In this document: positions 22,590 to 34,153 of the stretch, piece by piece
How positions within the stretch are numbered: the stretch's first letter is position 1
Layout: each line of letters opens with the position of its first letter
The notes under the pieces: generated by a model
What the model was told of the DNA's origin: nothing
Database searches by the model: none
The model's input: only the letters and a program-made list of their open reading frames with translations
Translations under genes and position numbers: made by a program
NCBI GenBank assembly: GCA_027924585.1
Contig: BSBM01000440.1
Location: forward strand, 8,860,001-8,924,000
Length of the DNA: 64,000 nucleotides
Direction: 5' to 3'
Origin: Larix kaempferi
Lineage: Eukaryota; Streptophyta; Pinopsida; Pinales; Pinaceae

Positions 22590-23575
22590 TGTTACACCTA
22601 AATCTCCTCATCATGAGTCCCATGTTAACTCAGTGCCCTAATCCTTGAAGTTTCCCTGACCTGGAGTCATATAGAGCAAGTTGTGGAACCTTTGTCCAAG
22701 ATTTCTAGTTAGGTCGGCGCACCTTGCCTTCAAGAAAGGTGCGCTTGACTAGTCTTGGCGCAAAATTCCATTTGGTAGACTGCGCCGGTGGCTCAGGTTT
22801 CCTTCATGCATCCTGCACCTGCCCCTTCCTGGCGCAAATTACCCTCATGCAGCATGCGCCGGGGTTGGTTAAATTGGATAAAAGGAACCTTCGAGCGACT
22901 TCTCAAAGTTGGGTGAGGTGGATGTCTATCCCTAACTTCTAGGTGAGTTGGCATTCAGTTCCCTAACCTCTAGCGAAGATCCCTTAGACCTCTCCCATAA
23001 TTTCTCAACCTACTCTATCCACTTGGTCTTATAAATATGAAGCTCCTCCCCATTCCAAAGGGAGGAAGGTCTATAGCACTCTCATGCTGGTGGAATTGGC
23101 TTAGGTGATCCTTGTAGATCATTGGGATTCCTACTTCATCCTTGGAGGCTTTGGCTTGGCTTGTTGAAAGGAAGGTTGCAACGTTAAGGCTTGGGTTGTA
23201 ACACTCTTCCCTTCTGTACTTTCTTTCATTACAATCAATATAATATCTTCCCATATATTTTATTGTGTTGATAATATATAGATCATACTTCCTTAACTGT
23301 TAGCTTATATCAATCATATGAAATACATGCTTTCACTGCTTGTTTGTGTCTATTTGTTCAACAGGGTTATGCAATTGCAGATCTGAAAGATCTGGAGCAC
23401 TGGATCAAGCAAGGAGCAAAGGGATCGTAAATTTTAGGTAAGACACTCATTTACTGCTTTATGATTCTATTGATCTAGGGAAGCTGGTTTTATTCTGTAC
23501 TTATTTGTTCTAGATCTAGTTAGACTAGGGAGATCTGGCCTTAAGTCTGCTTAGGTAGATTGTCCGAAAAAAAAT
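22590..23575 (+). repeat. LTR-like region of a Tat/Ogre-type Ty3 element
   Basis: A candidate LTR start TGTTACACC lies at 22,590. The right part has a TATA-type promoter at 23,031 (CTTATAAATATGAAG), then several hundred bases of U5-like sequence, and finally a primer-binding-site motif just after 23,575. A GCGC-rich stretch (GGCGCACC, GGTGCGC, TTGGCGCAAA, TGCGCCGG) occupies 22,710-22,865, upstream of the TATA box. I found no second LTR in the window and no clear CA end, so both limits are approximate. Confidence 0.4.
23031..23040 (+). promoter_or_regulatory. TATA box of the Tat-like LTR
   Basis: TATAAATATG lies about 540 bases upstream of the primer-binding-site motif, where an LTR promoter is expected. 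Confidence 0.45.
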
Positions 23576-23577
23576 CT

Positions 23578-23594
23578 AGCGACTCCGCTGGGGA
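23578..23594 (+). other. Primer-binding-site motif of a Tat/Ogre-type retrotransposon
   Basis: The sequence AGCGACTCCGCTGGGGA closely resembles the GGCGACTCTGCTGGGGA type of primer site in Tat/Ogre Ty3 elements, where a host tRNA 3' end primes minus-strand DNA. It follows an LTR-like region on the plus strand. Confidence 0.55.
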
Positions 23595-25129
23595 AGTTTA
23601 CATTCATAGATTTGATTTCATGTCTTGTTATCAATCCATTTATTATCCTCTTGATCCCTTCCCATCATTAGATCTCACCATTAGAGGGTTTGTTGATTTC
23701 TCCTGATTTGTTTAAGATAAGTTTTCAGGTCATTTTCCTTTTGTTCTTTGGAGATATTTTGATTTTTACAAGTCATTATTCGCCTGACACACTTGGGCTA
23801 TGTATTCAGTGCACCTAGACCCATCCGTCATTGTAATGTGTGTGCAATCTGCGCTAACAACATTATTGCCCTGCATACAGTCTACGTCAATGGCATTTTT
23901 CCCCTGTAAACATCTTGTGCCGGATGCTCTGCAGCATACTGTCAGAGTGCGCCAACCTTTTGAGCTTGGTGCTTGGTTCAAACCCTCTGCAATTTTTTGC
24001 TTTTGATCTAATTTGCAAGTTTCTGTGTGCTGTATCTTCCAGACATAGACTTGTTTTCCTAGTTTGCTTGTGTTTGGATGTGTTTTTGTTGATTTTTGGG
24101 TTCCATTTGGTCAAGTTAGAGATTCGGTTGTGGCGGGAAATTTCAATCCCCCACGTTCATCCAGTCGATCTTGCATTCGCTGATCACCATAACAGGTCTA
24201 TTCATTGGGTTAGATCTGATTCCAAACGTTTTATGCAATTAACCATTTAATTGTGATTGCTTTTGTTTGATTTTGAGTGATTCGAGTGTCTTTGGACCCA
24301 TTTGAGTGCTTGTTATTTTTCTTTGGGAAATTTTGAGTCATTGGAGTATCGCAATTAGTCTCTTATTTTTTGCTATTACATCCGAAAGCATTATTAGTAT
24401 TGGATTTGTTTTTTGGCATATGTATTGAAAAAATCAAAAGTGCTTCATTTTTACTGTTTTCAAGATCTTTTGGAAATTGTTGTGGAAATTGTTTCGTGCT
24501 TTGGAATCCATTATTTGTATTTCCAAGAAGTTTGAAGAAAATAATCAGTTAATTATATATTTTTCTTAGTTATGAGTCTTTCATCTCTTTGAAAAATTAA
24601 ACTCTTGCAAAGTATTTCAAATTTGAAACGTTATGTGCACTTTTGGTCTTTTTTGTGCTTTTGGTTCATCATTGTAGAAATTGAAGAGTTAGTGCATTCT
24701 AATCAAAAAATTCTCCTTTTCATTATTGCTTAGATTCATTTTAGCTTGGAAAGAGTTTTTTTTTTTTTGATTTGGTGTGTTATTGATTTTTTGGGTTTTA
24801 TTGGAAGAACAAAAAGAGTGCTTTTATCATCTTTGGTAGATTTTGGAACTTGTTGAAATTTACTATTTTGTGAGACCATTGGAAAATGATTTTCTCCTTA
24901 CCTTACATAGGCTTCATTGAAAGAAAAAAAATGTGCACCCTCATGTAGCTAGGGTTGCATTATTTTTACATTTCTGTCTACACCTCACGCATTCATGTAA
25001 CTGCATAAGATAAAATAAATTGGTAGCATTAAGGTTAAAATTTACTAGTAACTTGTGTGATAAGTTAGTGACATGTTCTGGCATCGTAAAACGTGGCAGC
25101 TGTCGTTATTTTCTTGCACTGCATCCTGG

Positions 25130-25270
25130 GGGCCTGCAGTTCTTCCACATACCAACTGGTATATCGAAGGCTCTTTCACGTACCCTTGGGTATATCGAAA
25201 GGCACTTCACGTACTCGGTAGTATATCGGAAGGCTCTTGTCATACGATTGTGCATTAGACAACAACACTA
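25130..25270 (+). repeat. Short leader repeats (TATATCG motif)
   Basis: Within the presumed Tat-like leader, the motif TATATCGRAAGGC is repeated three times at about 35-bp spacing (25,159, 25,191 and 25,222), each followed by a CACGTAC- or CATACG-like word. The repeats are upstream of the candidate gag start and could be a packaging or translation-control structure. Confidence 0.45.
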
Positions 25271-25683
25271 CGGATTTGTGCTCCCATGTACCTTGAATAT
25301 ATCAAGAGACTCTCCTAGGATTCTTGAAACCAACCGAGCTAACCATTTGGCCGTCTTGGCGGAGCAATACACCGAGAACAACACTGAGGAAGCTAATACA
25401 CATGTGCTTCTAGGTAGTTGGGTTATACGGTCATGGGTATGGTCCTAATCCTCCCTGGTTAGTGTTATGAAAAATTGGGCCGAGTATAACTGTTGGACCC
25501 TGGGGTATATTGCGAGTTGCGAAGCCTTGACAATCCTATGAGGTTCCAGACTTTTGAATCCACACTTGTCACACAAGTTTGCTTGTGGCCTTTGTTTGTG
25601 TGGACTTTGGATTGCTTTTTTTTTTATAGAAGACAGTTAGGAGAAACTATGCTTCAGTCATTTTGGTTGAACAACCTTTGAGA

Positions 25684-26001
25684 ATGTCCCGTAGAATTTT
25701 AAACTTGCCACCCGAATATCCCCTTAATCAGGAGGTAATTTCGAGGGAAAACATGGATCCACTAGTTACTGTTGAAGAAGAAAACTCCACCATGGATTCG
25801 GGAATGAAATTTTCACTCCCTTTGAGTCCACTAATCACTGATCCTCCAAGGTCTGTGACCATGGAACCATCTACTTCACGAGACACATCTTCTCACTATT
25901 CAGTGGAAGGAGAACCTGGGACTATAGATTGGCTCAATCAACCCCGGGATGACCCTGTATCTGCATCTTTTGGACCATATCACTACAATAAAACCCTGTG
26001 A
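25684..26001 (+). CDS. Candidate N-terminal gag reading frame of the Tat-like element
   Basis: An ATG at 25,684 opens a 105-codon frame beginning MSRRILNLPPEYPLNQEVIS. It is polar, Ser/Thr/Pro/Glu-rich and has no hydrophobic segment. It lies about 2.1 kb downstream of the primer-binding-site motif, the position of gag in elements with long leaders. The frame ends after about 105 residues, with no capsid or zinc-knuckle motif, so it would be truncated or decayed. The assignment rests on position alone. Confidence 0.3.
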   Translation: MSRRILNLPPEYPLNQEVISRENMDPLVTVEEENSTMDSGMKFSLPLSPLITDPPRSVTMEPSTSRDTSSHYSVEGEPGTIDWLNQPRDDPVSASFGPYHYNKTL

Positions 26002-26152
26002 TTAGTGTCTCTTTTAGCTCCATTTTTTGCGTCCACTAAAAGTTTTAGTGTATTTTTCATCATTTTTTGGACAAAATTGGTGCTTTTCCACGGGATGATG
26101 CTTTTAATGGTGTTTTTTACGTCTTTTTTGAAAGTAGACGTTATTTTGGACG

Positions 26153-26512
26153 TTAATTACCATCCCAATTAACATTCAAAATAATGTCAATAATAGCTTC
26201 CAGAATAATGTCTAGCATAGCTTCCAAAATAGTGCCAGGTATAGCTTCCAGATTAACCCCAGGCATAGCACCATGCCTAGAGACAGGGATTAAGCCAGGA
26301 ATTGCGCCATAAATGTTGAAAGGAATTGCGCTAGGATAATCATCTGACATAGCATTAGGTAAAGAGCCAAATATAGCACTAGGCATAGCACCAGGAATAA
26401 TGCCAGGAATAGTGCTAGGCATGTTGACAAAAGTAGCACATAGATTCCAAATGTTTATTCTAGGTTGAGCCAATAAAGTATTACATGAAACAATGCTAGT
26501 GTGATTGACCAC
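26153..26512 (-). repeat. Degenerate 12-bp-type minisatellite, open on the minus strand
   Basis: The sequence is built from variants of ATAGCACCAGGA/ATAGTGCCAGGA. The minus-strand translation is a loose four-residue repeat with Pro-Gly or Pro-Ser every fourth position (GAMPSAIFGS, GAIPGLIP, EAIPGTILEAM). The unit is a multiple of three, so the frame stays open for 119 codons; this does not by itself imply a protein. Confidence 0.55.
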
Positions 26513-27588
26513 ACATCAAGTATCATTGCAATAATGAATAGTCACTTGATAGATCTAGCTTAGATCTAGTATATATATAGTATTTTATGTCAATTACATG
26601 CATATTTTATACATGTTTATAGAAAGGTTTGAGGAAGGTTTTTCTTTGTCTATATGTGTGTAGGTTGATCATCAAGTGGAGCTAGAGCCAATTCAACCTG
26701 ATCTACATCAATCGTGGTCTTCATCAAATGAGCACTTATAAGCTAAGGTGAGTTAATCTTTCTTCCTTCTTTTCTCATGTCTTGTATGTAATTGATTATA
26801 TCTAGTGACGGAAACATATTGGTCTACCACCCCTATCTGTCTTAGATATTGGGAAAGTGTTCTAAGGGAGTTCCCATTTGTCCACAAGGTGGAAATATCC
26901 ATAACACATAAAGATGAATATTTTAGGGCCTGCAACCTCGATTTGTATTCCTAAACCCTGCAAAAGGCCCTAAGAACCATCCATGGCATTTGAAATATTT
27001 CAACAACAATCATATGATCCATGTAGGACAATTATTCACTCTATATGCATTGTGTGGTGGTTTTTTATTGTGTTCATGTCCTGTGAGCGATAAAAGCCTC
27101 TTTTAGGCCCTAATACATTGTTTTACTCCTTGAACCATGTTCATGACCCTAAAAACCATCCCCGATGTACAAAACCATGTAGTCACCTTTGTTCCTTGAC
27201 CATTGAGGTAGTCCTCCTCCTTTGAAATTTTGGTGTACTATGATTGAGCAAATAAACATAATTGGCCCAATCCTCTTCTAGCTCACTTAAAACATACAAT
27301 GTGCATGGTCCATGAGCATTGAAAGCCTCTTCTAGCCCCTAATAAATCAGTGTCCCCCCTTGAAACTTTCCCAATACATCAAGAACCATCCTCGGTGCTT
27401 AAAAAATTGTAATTCCAACTATGCAACACATATAGGCCAAATATTCTCTTTAGAGGTATGTGTGGTGATATTGGACCATGGAGTTTAAGGAAACATAGGG
27501 TATAAGCCCATATGAATTTCCTAAGGGGATCATGGGCCATTACAACACCCTAAAACACTAGATAGGCCTTACATAGGGACTCTTTTAA
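26513..27588. repeat. Decayed direct repeats, about 232-bp spacing
   Basis: Two diverged copies of a block with GAAAGCCTCTTCTAGCCCCTAA and AAGAACCATCCTCGG-like sequences lie near 27,077 and 27,309. A further AGAACCATCC copy lies near 26,969. No coding signal is seen. Confidence 0.4.
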
Positions 27589-27629
27589 GTGTCCAAGACA
27601 TGGTTCGATCCTCATCATTCCCATCCACT

Positions 27630-27755
27630 TCCTTACCATTCCTTATCATCATCGTCATCCTCATCATTGGTATCATCATCCTTGCCATCATCATCCTTGC
27701 CATCATCATCATTGTCATTGTCATTTTCATCATCATCATCATCATTGTTGAGGTT
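27630..27755. repeat. (ATC)n trinucleotide microsatellite
   Basis: An imperfect CAT/ATC array with CTT and GTC interruptions translates as serine runs on the plus strand. It is a low-complexity repeat, not a gene. Confidence 0.9.
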
Positions 27756-27786
27756 TTTCAAACCAATTAAGTTGGTTCCCACATTC

Positions 27787-28170
27787 CAAGCCATGATCCA
27801 GGGTCAAAATATAGAGTCATAAACCATAACAATTTTCTTTATGGATCATGGGCCATCCATAGGGCCCCTAAACATCACGTGATTCTCGAGTAAAGAATCC
27901 TTAGATTACAAGTGGGGAATGATGGCCATTTTGATATTCAAAACATTAAGGATGGTTCTTGGAGCCTAATCCATGGCATTAGATCAAAATCCAGGTTATT
28001 AGAAAAGGAAATTATCTAGGTTATTAGGACAGTCCAAGCCATGATCCAGGGTGAAAATACAAATTATTACACCTTAATATTTCCTTTATGGATCATGGGC
28101 CAAGCATAGGGCCCTTAACCATCACATGAGTCTTGCACAAAGAATCCTTAGATTACAAGTCTCAATGCAA
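27787..28170. repeat. Direct repeat of about 130 bp, spacing about 248 bp
   Basis: Copies beginning AGCCATGATCCAGGGTCAAA (about 27,789) and AGCCATGATCCAGGGTGAAA (about 28,038) both continue through TTTATGGATCATGGGCCA to AAGAATCCTTAGATTACAAG. Confidence 0.65.
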
Positions 28171-28750
28171 ACAAGAAATAACAAAAGGATTTTGTAATGT
28201 TGTGAAATGTTTTATGTAGTGTCTGAAGGAATAAAATGAAATAAAAACATCTTGTCCCTATAAAAGATAGGAGTAAATGCTAGATATGGAATACAATACC
28301 TAAACCAACCTCACCCCATGAAAAATCAACCATACAAACTCCTTTCATAAAACATTCAAAGGTAAAATCTATGTCACCATGTAGAAATCCTATCATTTGG
28401 TTTCCATCTCAAACCTCAAATTGACATTACAATTTTCCCATTATGGCTTAAATTCAAGAAAAAAAATTAACTCTCTTAGTTATTGTTATACTTAAATTTT
28501 AGAACCAAATACCATGCTTTCAATTATCGAATAGGTTGTTGAACCCATTACCAATTCTTGGGTATGATTTTTTTGTCAAGGTTTTGCTTAAAAGGATCAT
28601 GCAACCCTACTTATTTCCTAGAAGGATCCTAGAATTGCAATGTCTAGCCTCATCATGGATTCATGTTCTTTAGGTGTGGCTTCTTTTTCCTATACACAAT
28701 GCTCCACGTCTACAGCAGGGGCTTGACAATAAAACCCTCTCACCTCATTC

Positions 28751-29326
28751 TTTAAAGGAGACCCATGTGGATTAGGAATGTGCCAAACATATTGTGGAGG
28801 TATGAGGTCATTAATAGTTGTTGCTTTCTATCCATGCCATCCATCATGGTTTTGATTTTTTATGATGTGAAAAGTTGACCTTTGTGTCCAAAGGAATAAA
28901 CATGCACTTCTAGACAATAACCAATTACCACAAATGTTTCCAACATATTTTCTCATCAACTTACTAGCTCCTTGCGTCTTGGTATTTCTATTCAAATGCA
29001 TAGAATGGTAGCAATAAGCCTCCCCAAAATTAATTACTCTTTAAAGGAGACCCATGTGGATTAGGAATGTGCCAACATATTTTGGAGGTATGAGGTCATT
29101 AATAGTTGGTGCTTTCTATCCATGCCATCCATCATGGTTTTGATTTTTTATGATGTGAAAAGTCGACCTTTGTGTCCAAAGGAATAAACATGCACTTCTA
29201 GACAATAACCAATTACCACAAATGTTTCCAACATATTTTCTCATCAACTTACTAGCTCCTTGCCTCTTGGTATTTCTATTCAAATGCATAGAATGGTAGC
29301 AATAAGCCTCCCAAAAATTAATTACT
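28751..29326 (-). repeat. 289-bp tandem duplication with a coding-like minus strand
   Basis: Copy 1 (28,751-29,039) and copy 2 (29,040-29,326) differ at only a handful of positions. On the minus strand, each copy reads open for long stretches, including GASKLMRKYVGNICGNWLLS and IPPQYVWHIPNPHGSP. In copy 1 this continues left into VRGFYCQAPAVDVEHC. This looks like a fragment of an unrecognised retroelement or host protein that was duplicated after it became non-functional, since 289 is not a multiple of three. Confidence 0.7.
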
Positions 29327-29756
29327 CACTAAAAGTACATGTCATGGAATTCATGGAGAAATCATACAATGAAGTATCGCCAAAAGCATCACATTATTTT
29401 CTCTTTTGTATAACCTACACATATATGGTCAATCTCCATTAGTTATTTGATAGCTAAATTTACACACATCTTATTATATTGGTAAAAATCTTATAATTCA
29501 TAATTGTATTTGACTACTAAAGTAACATTGTATAATAACACAATTAACCGGGAATGTTAATGATCTAATCTTGGTGTCCATTATGTATCTAATAGATTCT
29601 ATTCTCTTTCTCAGGCAGAAATAAAGCAAAACGATGCATCGTGCAACCTGTGGAGGGAAAACCAACGGTTTAATGAGGGTTTCTACCTGTCATAGGTGAA
29701 GAGTGAATTGATTGAGGAGGTCTGTCATTTTTATTGTGGAGGTCAAGTTGGCCAAG

Positions 29757-30201
29757 AACAAAGGGGTAGCGAGTTACTCTTACTCTCTCAGCTCTGCGTA
29801 TGCACCTTTGTGGAGAGAAGACTGTTTATATTGATAGGGGAGTCGAACTTTGGCTTTGTGGATTGTTTCTACTATAGGAGGGTGCACTTTCAACCGAGAA
29901 TAGGGCACACTAGTGAAGAAGGGTGCACTTTCAACCGAGAATAGGGCACACTAGTGAAGAGGGATTAAGCACCAGTTCTTATCCTTATGGAATCTTCCAT
30001 CTAAACAAAGGGGTAGCGAATTACTCTTACTCTCTCAGCTCTGCGTATGCACCTTTGTGGAGAGAAGACTGATATAGGAGTAGAACTTTGGCTTTGTGGA
30101 TTGTTTCTACTGTTGGAGGGTGCACTTTCAACCGAGAATAGGGCACACTAGTGAAGAGGGATTAAGCACCAGTTCTTATCCTTATGGAATCTGCCATCTA
30201 A
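29757..30201. repeat. Tandem duplication (247 and 198 bp) with a nested 42-bp microduplication
   Basis: Copy 1 (29,757-30,003) and copy 2 (30,004-30,201) both start AACAAAGGGGTAGCGA and end CCATCTAA. Within copy 1 a block with GGGTGCACTTTCAACCGAGA is itself repeated twice. Copy 2 has small internal deletions. The family is not recognised. Confidence 0.75.
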
Positions 30202-30959
30202 GGTGTTATATTTCAAATCTGAACTGTAGAAGAGGGCACTGTTAATCACTACTGTAGGAAACCTTGAGAAGATCATACCCATTTAATGTGGCTGAGTTCT
30301 AATTCTATGGGGTCGTCACACCATTGTGGAGAGTGCAGACTTGTGGTGGAGTTTGATTTGCGCAAAGGAGTTGGCTTCTATAGTCAACAATAGATTGCAA
30401 GGCATTCTGGGCAATTACAGTGACTACTACAACACCGTAGAGTATTGATTTGGGTTCAGACTTGGTATGACTGTTTATACATTATCTCAACACTCCACAG
30501 CACTACAGTAGGCTCGTATTCATTTTCAACATTCAGGTCAGGTTTCCTGTAATAAATCAGATCTTGAAATATGTTATTGCTGCTAGCTTAGAGTTATGTA
30601 CTATGGTGTGTATAAATGCAATTGTTGGAAATCTAAATATTAGTCTCTTGTAAGTTTGATTTTACAGTATTTATTGCATATGTTACAATGCACTCCATCT
30701 GAGACCATAAACATATACCACACTAAAAAATCACTTAAGTATTCATATTATTTGCCAGGCAATTTTCAACCAAGTGTTTGACGAAAATACTGAATAAATA
30801 AACTTTAGTCATTACCAGCAGATCAGGAAGGGGATGGTACAAGTACTTAGCAACACTGTTGGTGAATTTGTTTGACAAAACTGGTGAACGAGAAACTTAC
30901 ACAGTCAACAAAAAATCATCTTAAATTTGGCAAGGACATTACATCTAGTTTGTGGCCTT

Positions 30960-31834
30960 ATCAATATATTGTTGTTATCTTCTATAAACAACACTTGAGA
31001 CATCAGGTTTGACATCTTCTTTAGATTTCCAGTACCCCCGCTTCTCACGTTTACGTTATCTTGTTACCTTCCATCCAGTTGGAGAAACCATCTGTGCCCA
31101 ATTATCTTCATACACATCATTGGATTTTGCAGTTGTCAAAGATAATTTTTTACTACTAACAGAGCTAACCAATATTTTCTCTTGAATTGGATCTATATGC
31201 TTCTACCGAATTTGAAGTCTACTCAGTTTCATTTCTGGTATTGAATGAATAATTTGAATATAAATTAGAATAATATTCATCCATGTCTCCATTTTGACCA
31301 TAATATGGCCGTCTTTCTCCTAGTTTTCTATTACTATATCCAACTAAATTCCCATGATTATAATCGGAAGACTCCCCAAAAAGCATAGGAAGCACAAGTT
31401 GTAAATCCGTTGGTGTAGGAGCTACATTGCTTACAGTTTGTTCCTTTTTATTATTTCTCTTTGAATGTCCCTTGAACCTGCAGATCTCCAGTCATACAAT
31501 AGATAATTTATCATGGGAAAGAATCATAGAATACTACAAAATTTAACTATAAAAAAACATGGCTGCACTCATTTCTCATGATAGTTAGCACAATATTTTG
31601 AATTTCTCCTATCTGAATATCTAATTGTTTTCAGTGTATGTACTATGTTCAGACAAGCCTGCATTTGGAGAAATACAGGAGGTTATAACTGTGTGTGAAT
31701 CACTAACAAATGAATCACGAAGCACCTCTATCAATTTGCTTCCTCAGAGTGGGCTGTGGATTTGATCATTGTCAGGAGATCATATGCACTCCTTCAAAGC
31801 CAACAAGCTCGTATTGATTTATGCTCCCTCCATC
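30960..31834 (-). pseudogene. Decayed multi-exon gene, unknown product
   Basis: Three minus-strand segments read like host exons. Segment 1 ends at 31,834 after a TTGTGCAG acceptor and reads DGGSINQYELVGFEGVHMIS before a stop. Segment 2 (31,477-31,219) follows a TCTGCAG acceptor and is open for 86 codons, including TPTDLQLVLPMLFGESSDYN and RRPYYGQNGDMDEYYSNLYS. Segment 3 (about 31,178-30,965), in another frame, reads DVYEDNWAQMVSPTGWKVTR, then a stop, then KREKRGYWKSKED. The splice-acceptor context and residue composition argue for a real gene, and the stops and frameshift argue that it is dead. I do not recognise the family. Confidence 0.45.
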
Positions 31835-31839
31835 CTGCA

Positions 31840-33870
31840 CAAGGAACAATTAATAATAAGGATTTTAAAAATTTCAAGAATAAGAAATTTTAGAGAAATA
31901 AAGCACTAACATAAAATAGTTCATTTCATTAAAAGACACTTGCCTTGTTTTTCGGTCATTGTCTGTTGTCTATGCACTGTGCTCACTGTTAGTGTTGGAA
32001 TATGCCAATGGACTGCTTCAAAAGCATGACCAACACATCTTAATGCTCAGGGAAAAATAATTGGTTTAGATGAAACAGTTGGGATAGTTGGTGTAAATGG
32101 GTCAAGAGATTATTACAAACTGATAAGCATCTGTCAGCTGATGACATCAGGCTCTGAAAGTAACATGAATAACTGGACTGAAACAAAAATGATATAAACA
32201 ATGCCTTAGGTTCAAAACTATTTGAAAACATGTGGAACAAACAGTTCCTTCACACATTAACATAAAGAACCATATCCAAAAAACATTCCAGACATAGAAT
32301 CTGAAATTTTAAAGCACAGTATGAGCATTCATAATAAAAACATTATTGTGAAGGATTTCATAACTACACTCAGTCTAGACTAAACTGCAAAAATCCATAT
32401 TTAAAATACAGTTCAAATCAGGTTCACAGCAAATAATACCAAATAAAACCTAATCTCAGATAATATGTCTCCAATAGAAATTACAGAGCATGTCTTATCC
32501 CTTCTAAATACAATCCTCAACCCTTTACAATCTTCCTCAGCCTCTAGAATGGAACCCCCTTTTACCTTTAAAACGATATCTTAAATAGAATAATACAAAC
32601 AACAAATTGTTGATATCTCTTAGGAAACAACAAACTAAAAATAGAAATAAATCTCAAATCAACTCAAAGAAAATCTAGAGCTGTTGGATCGATCCTTTGC
32701 CTCTTGATGAAGTCCTTTGAGTGCTTTTGGAATCTTGAATTGATTGTTCAACTGCTAGCTATTGCTATTTGTTATTGACTCTCCTAGAATCCTGTAGCTG
32801 AAAATGTGGATCTGCAACTAATTGTTGAGGCTTATTATACTCTTTTTATTCCCAATATTGTGATTCAATTTGACCTTGGTATCACAACTTTCAATACATT
32901 ATAATCTATCAAGATATCATTGAAAATTTATTTGCTTTCAGGTTTTGCAAATAAAGTGAGCATGTTGTCTCCAAGATGTTGAAGAAAACCAGGCTACAAA
33001 AGTTCCAATTTGTCATTTTTTGTAGGATTGGCTGCAGAGAATTGCAGAGAATTCCATGTAATAAAAATCGATTCTAGATAGCCCTGCAACCTCCTTGTAA
33101 ATTTGGAAATTAGTGGCATAATTTATCACTCCAGACTGAAATATATTCTAGGATGTTATCTGACCAGATTACTGCTTGGCCACACGAGCAAAATATTCCA
33201 CAATCCAAGGATCAGGACCACCTTAAAACAGGCTCGACTTGCCTCCTACACCCATAACCTCCAAATCAACAACAACTCAAATTGATGAATTCCATGGATG
33301 CTGTGTCATAAAGCTATGTACCCCATCCAAGCCTTTTTCTTCACCGGTATTGAATAAAAATATTACATCATGTTTAAATCCATGATCCCATTGAGAAGTC
33401 ACCGAGCAAGCTCCAACATCACAACCACACCGGAGCTGCAATCACGCTATTGTTCTTCCCTTAAACAAGCCTTCTCTGGGATGATTTGCAAATGGTTCTC
33501 AACCTTTTCCTAGAAGCTGACTTCCTTTGAGCGCTTTTACACATTAAATTATTTGACCATGTGCCACAGTTTTTCTTTTGAACCGGGACTGGATCTACCT
33601 TCATATGCATAGTCTGAACTTAATATCTTTGAGCAGTTTCCACCATTACTTGCGTTTGGATTTTCTTTAAGCATTGGCATCAATCGGACATCCCCATGTT
33701 AGCATGTTTTTTGGTGCTTCGTTTGACACCTTGCTAAAAATATCCCACACCTAACAGAATCTATATTGTCATTCCTTTATAATGCCATTGTTTCAACTAA
33801 ATTGCCGACGTGTTGAGCACTTAATGACTTGTCCCCTGATTGGCGCTTCATGTGGGTTTAACTTGGTGTT
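31840..33870. other. Intergenic DNA, no gene seen
   Basis: AT-rich sequence with isolated open frames and no motif, splice pairing or repeat structure that I can support. Confidence 0.35.
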
Positions 33871-33875
33871 TGGTG

Positions 33876-34153
33876 CAGGTGCTTTGAGAGGTGGCGGCTA
33901 AGCCAAATCTTTTGGTTGAATGGATATTCTCGAGGTTGAGGCCCGTGTATTAAAGTCCAAACAACTTTTTCCCCAAATTTATAAAACCAACGAGAGCACA
34001 TGTAACTTGGAAATCAGGTGCTTTGAGAGGTGGCGGCTAAACAAAATCTTTTGGTTGAATGGATATTCTAGAGGTTGAGGCCCGTGTATTAAAGTCCAAA
34101 CAACTTTTTGCCTAAATTTACAAAACCAACGAGAGCACATGTAACTTGGAAAT
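33876..34153. repeat. 139-bp tandem duplication
   Basis: Two adjacent copies (33,876-34,014 and 34,015-34,153) start CAGGTGCTTTGAGAGGTGGC and differ at about six positions. They are a recent local duplication in otherwise unique DNA. Confidence 0.85.

Noticed and set aside
29900-30160. CACTAGTGAAGA words as CACTA termini
   Set aside because: They recur only because they lie inside a tandem duplication; there is no opposite terminus and no target duplication.
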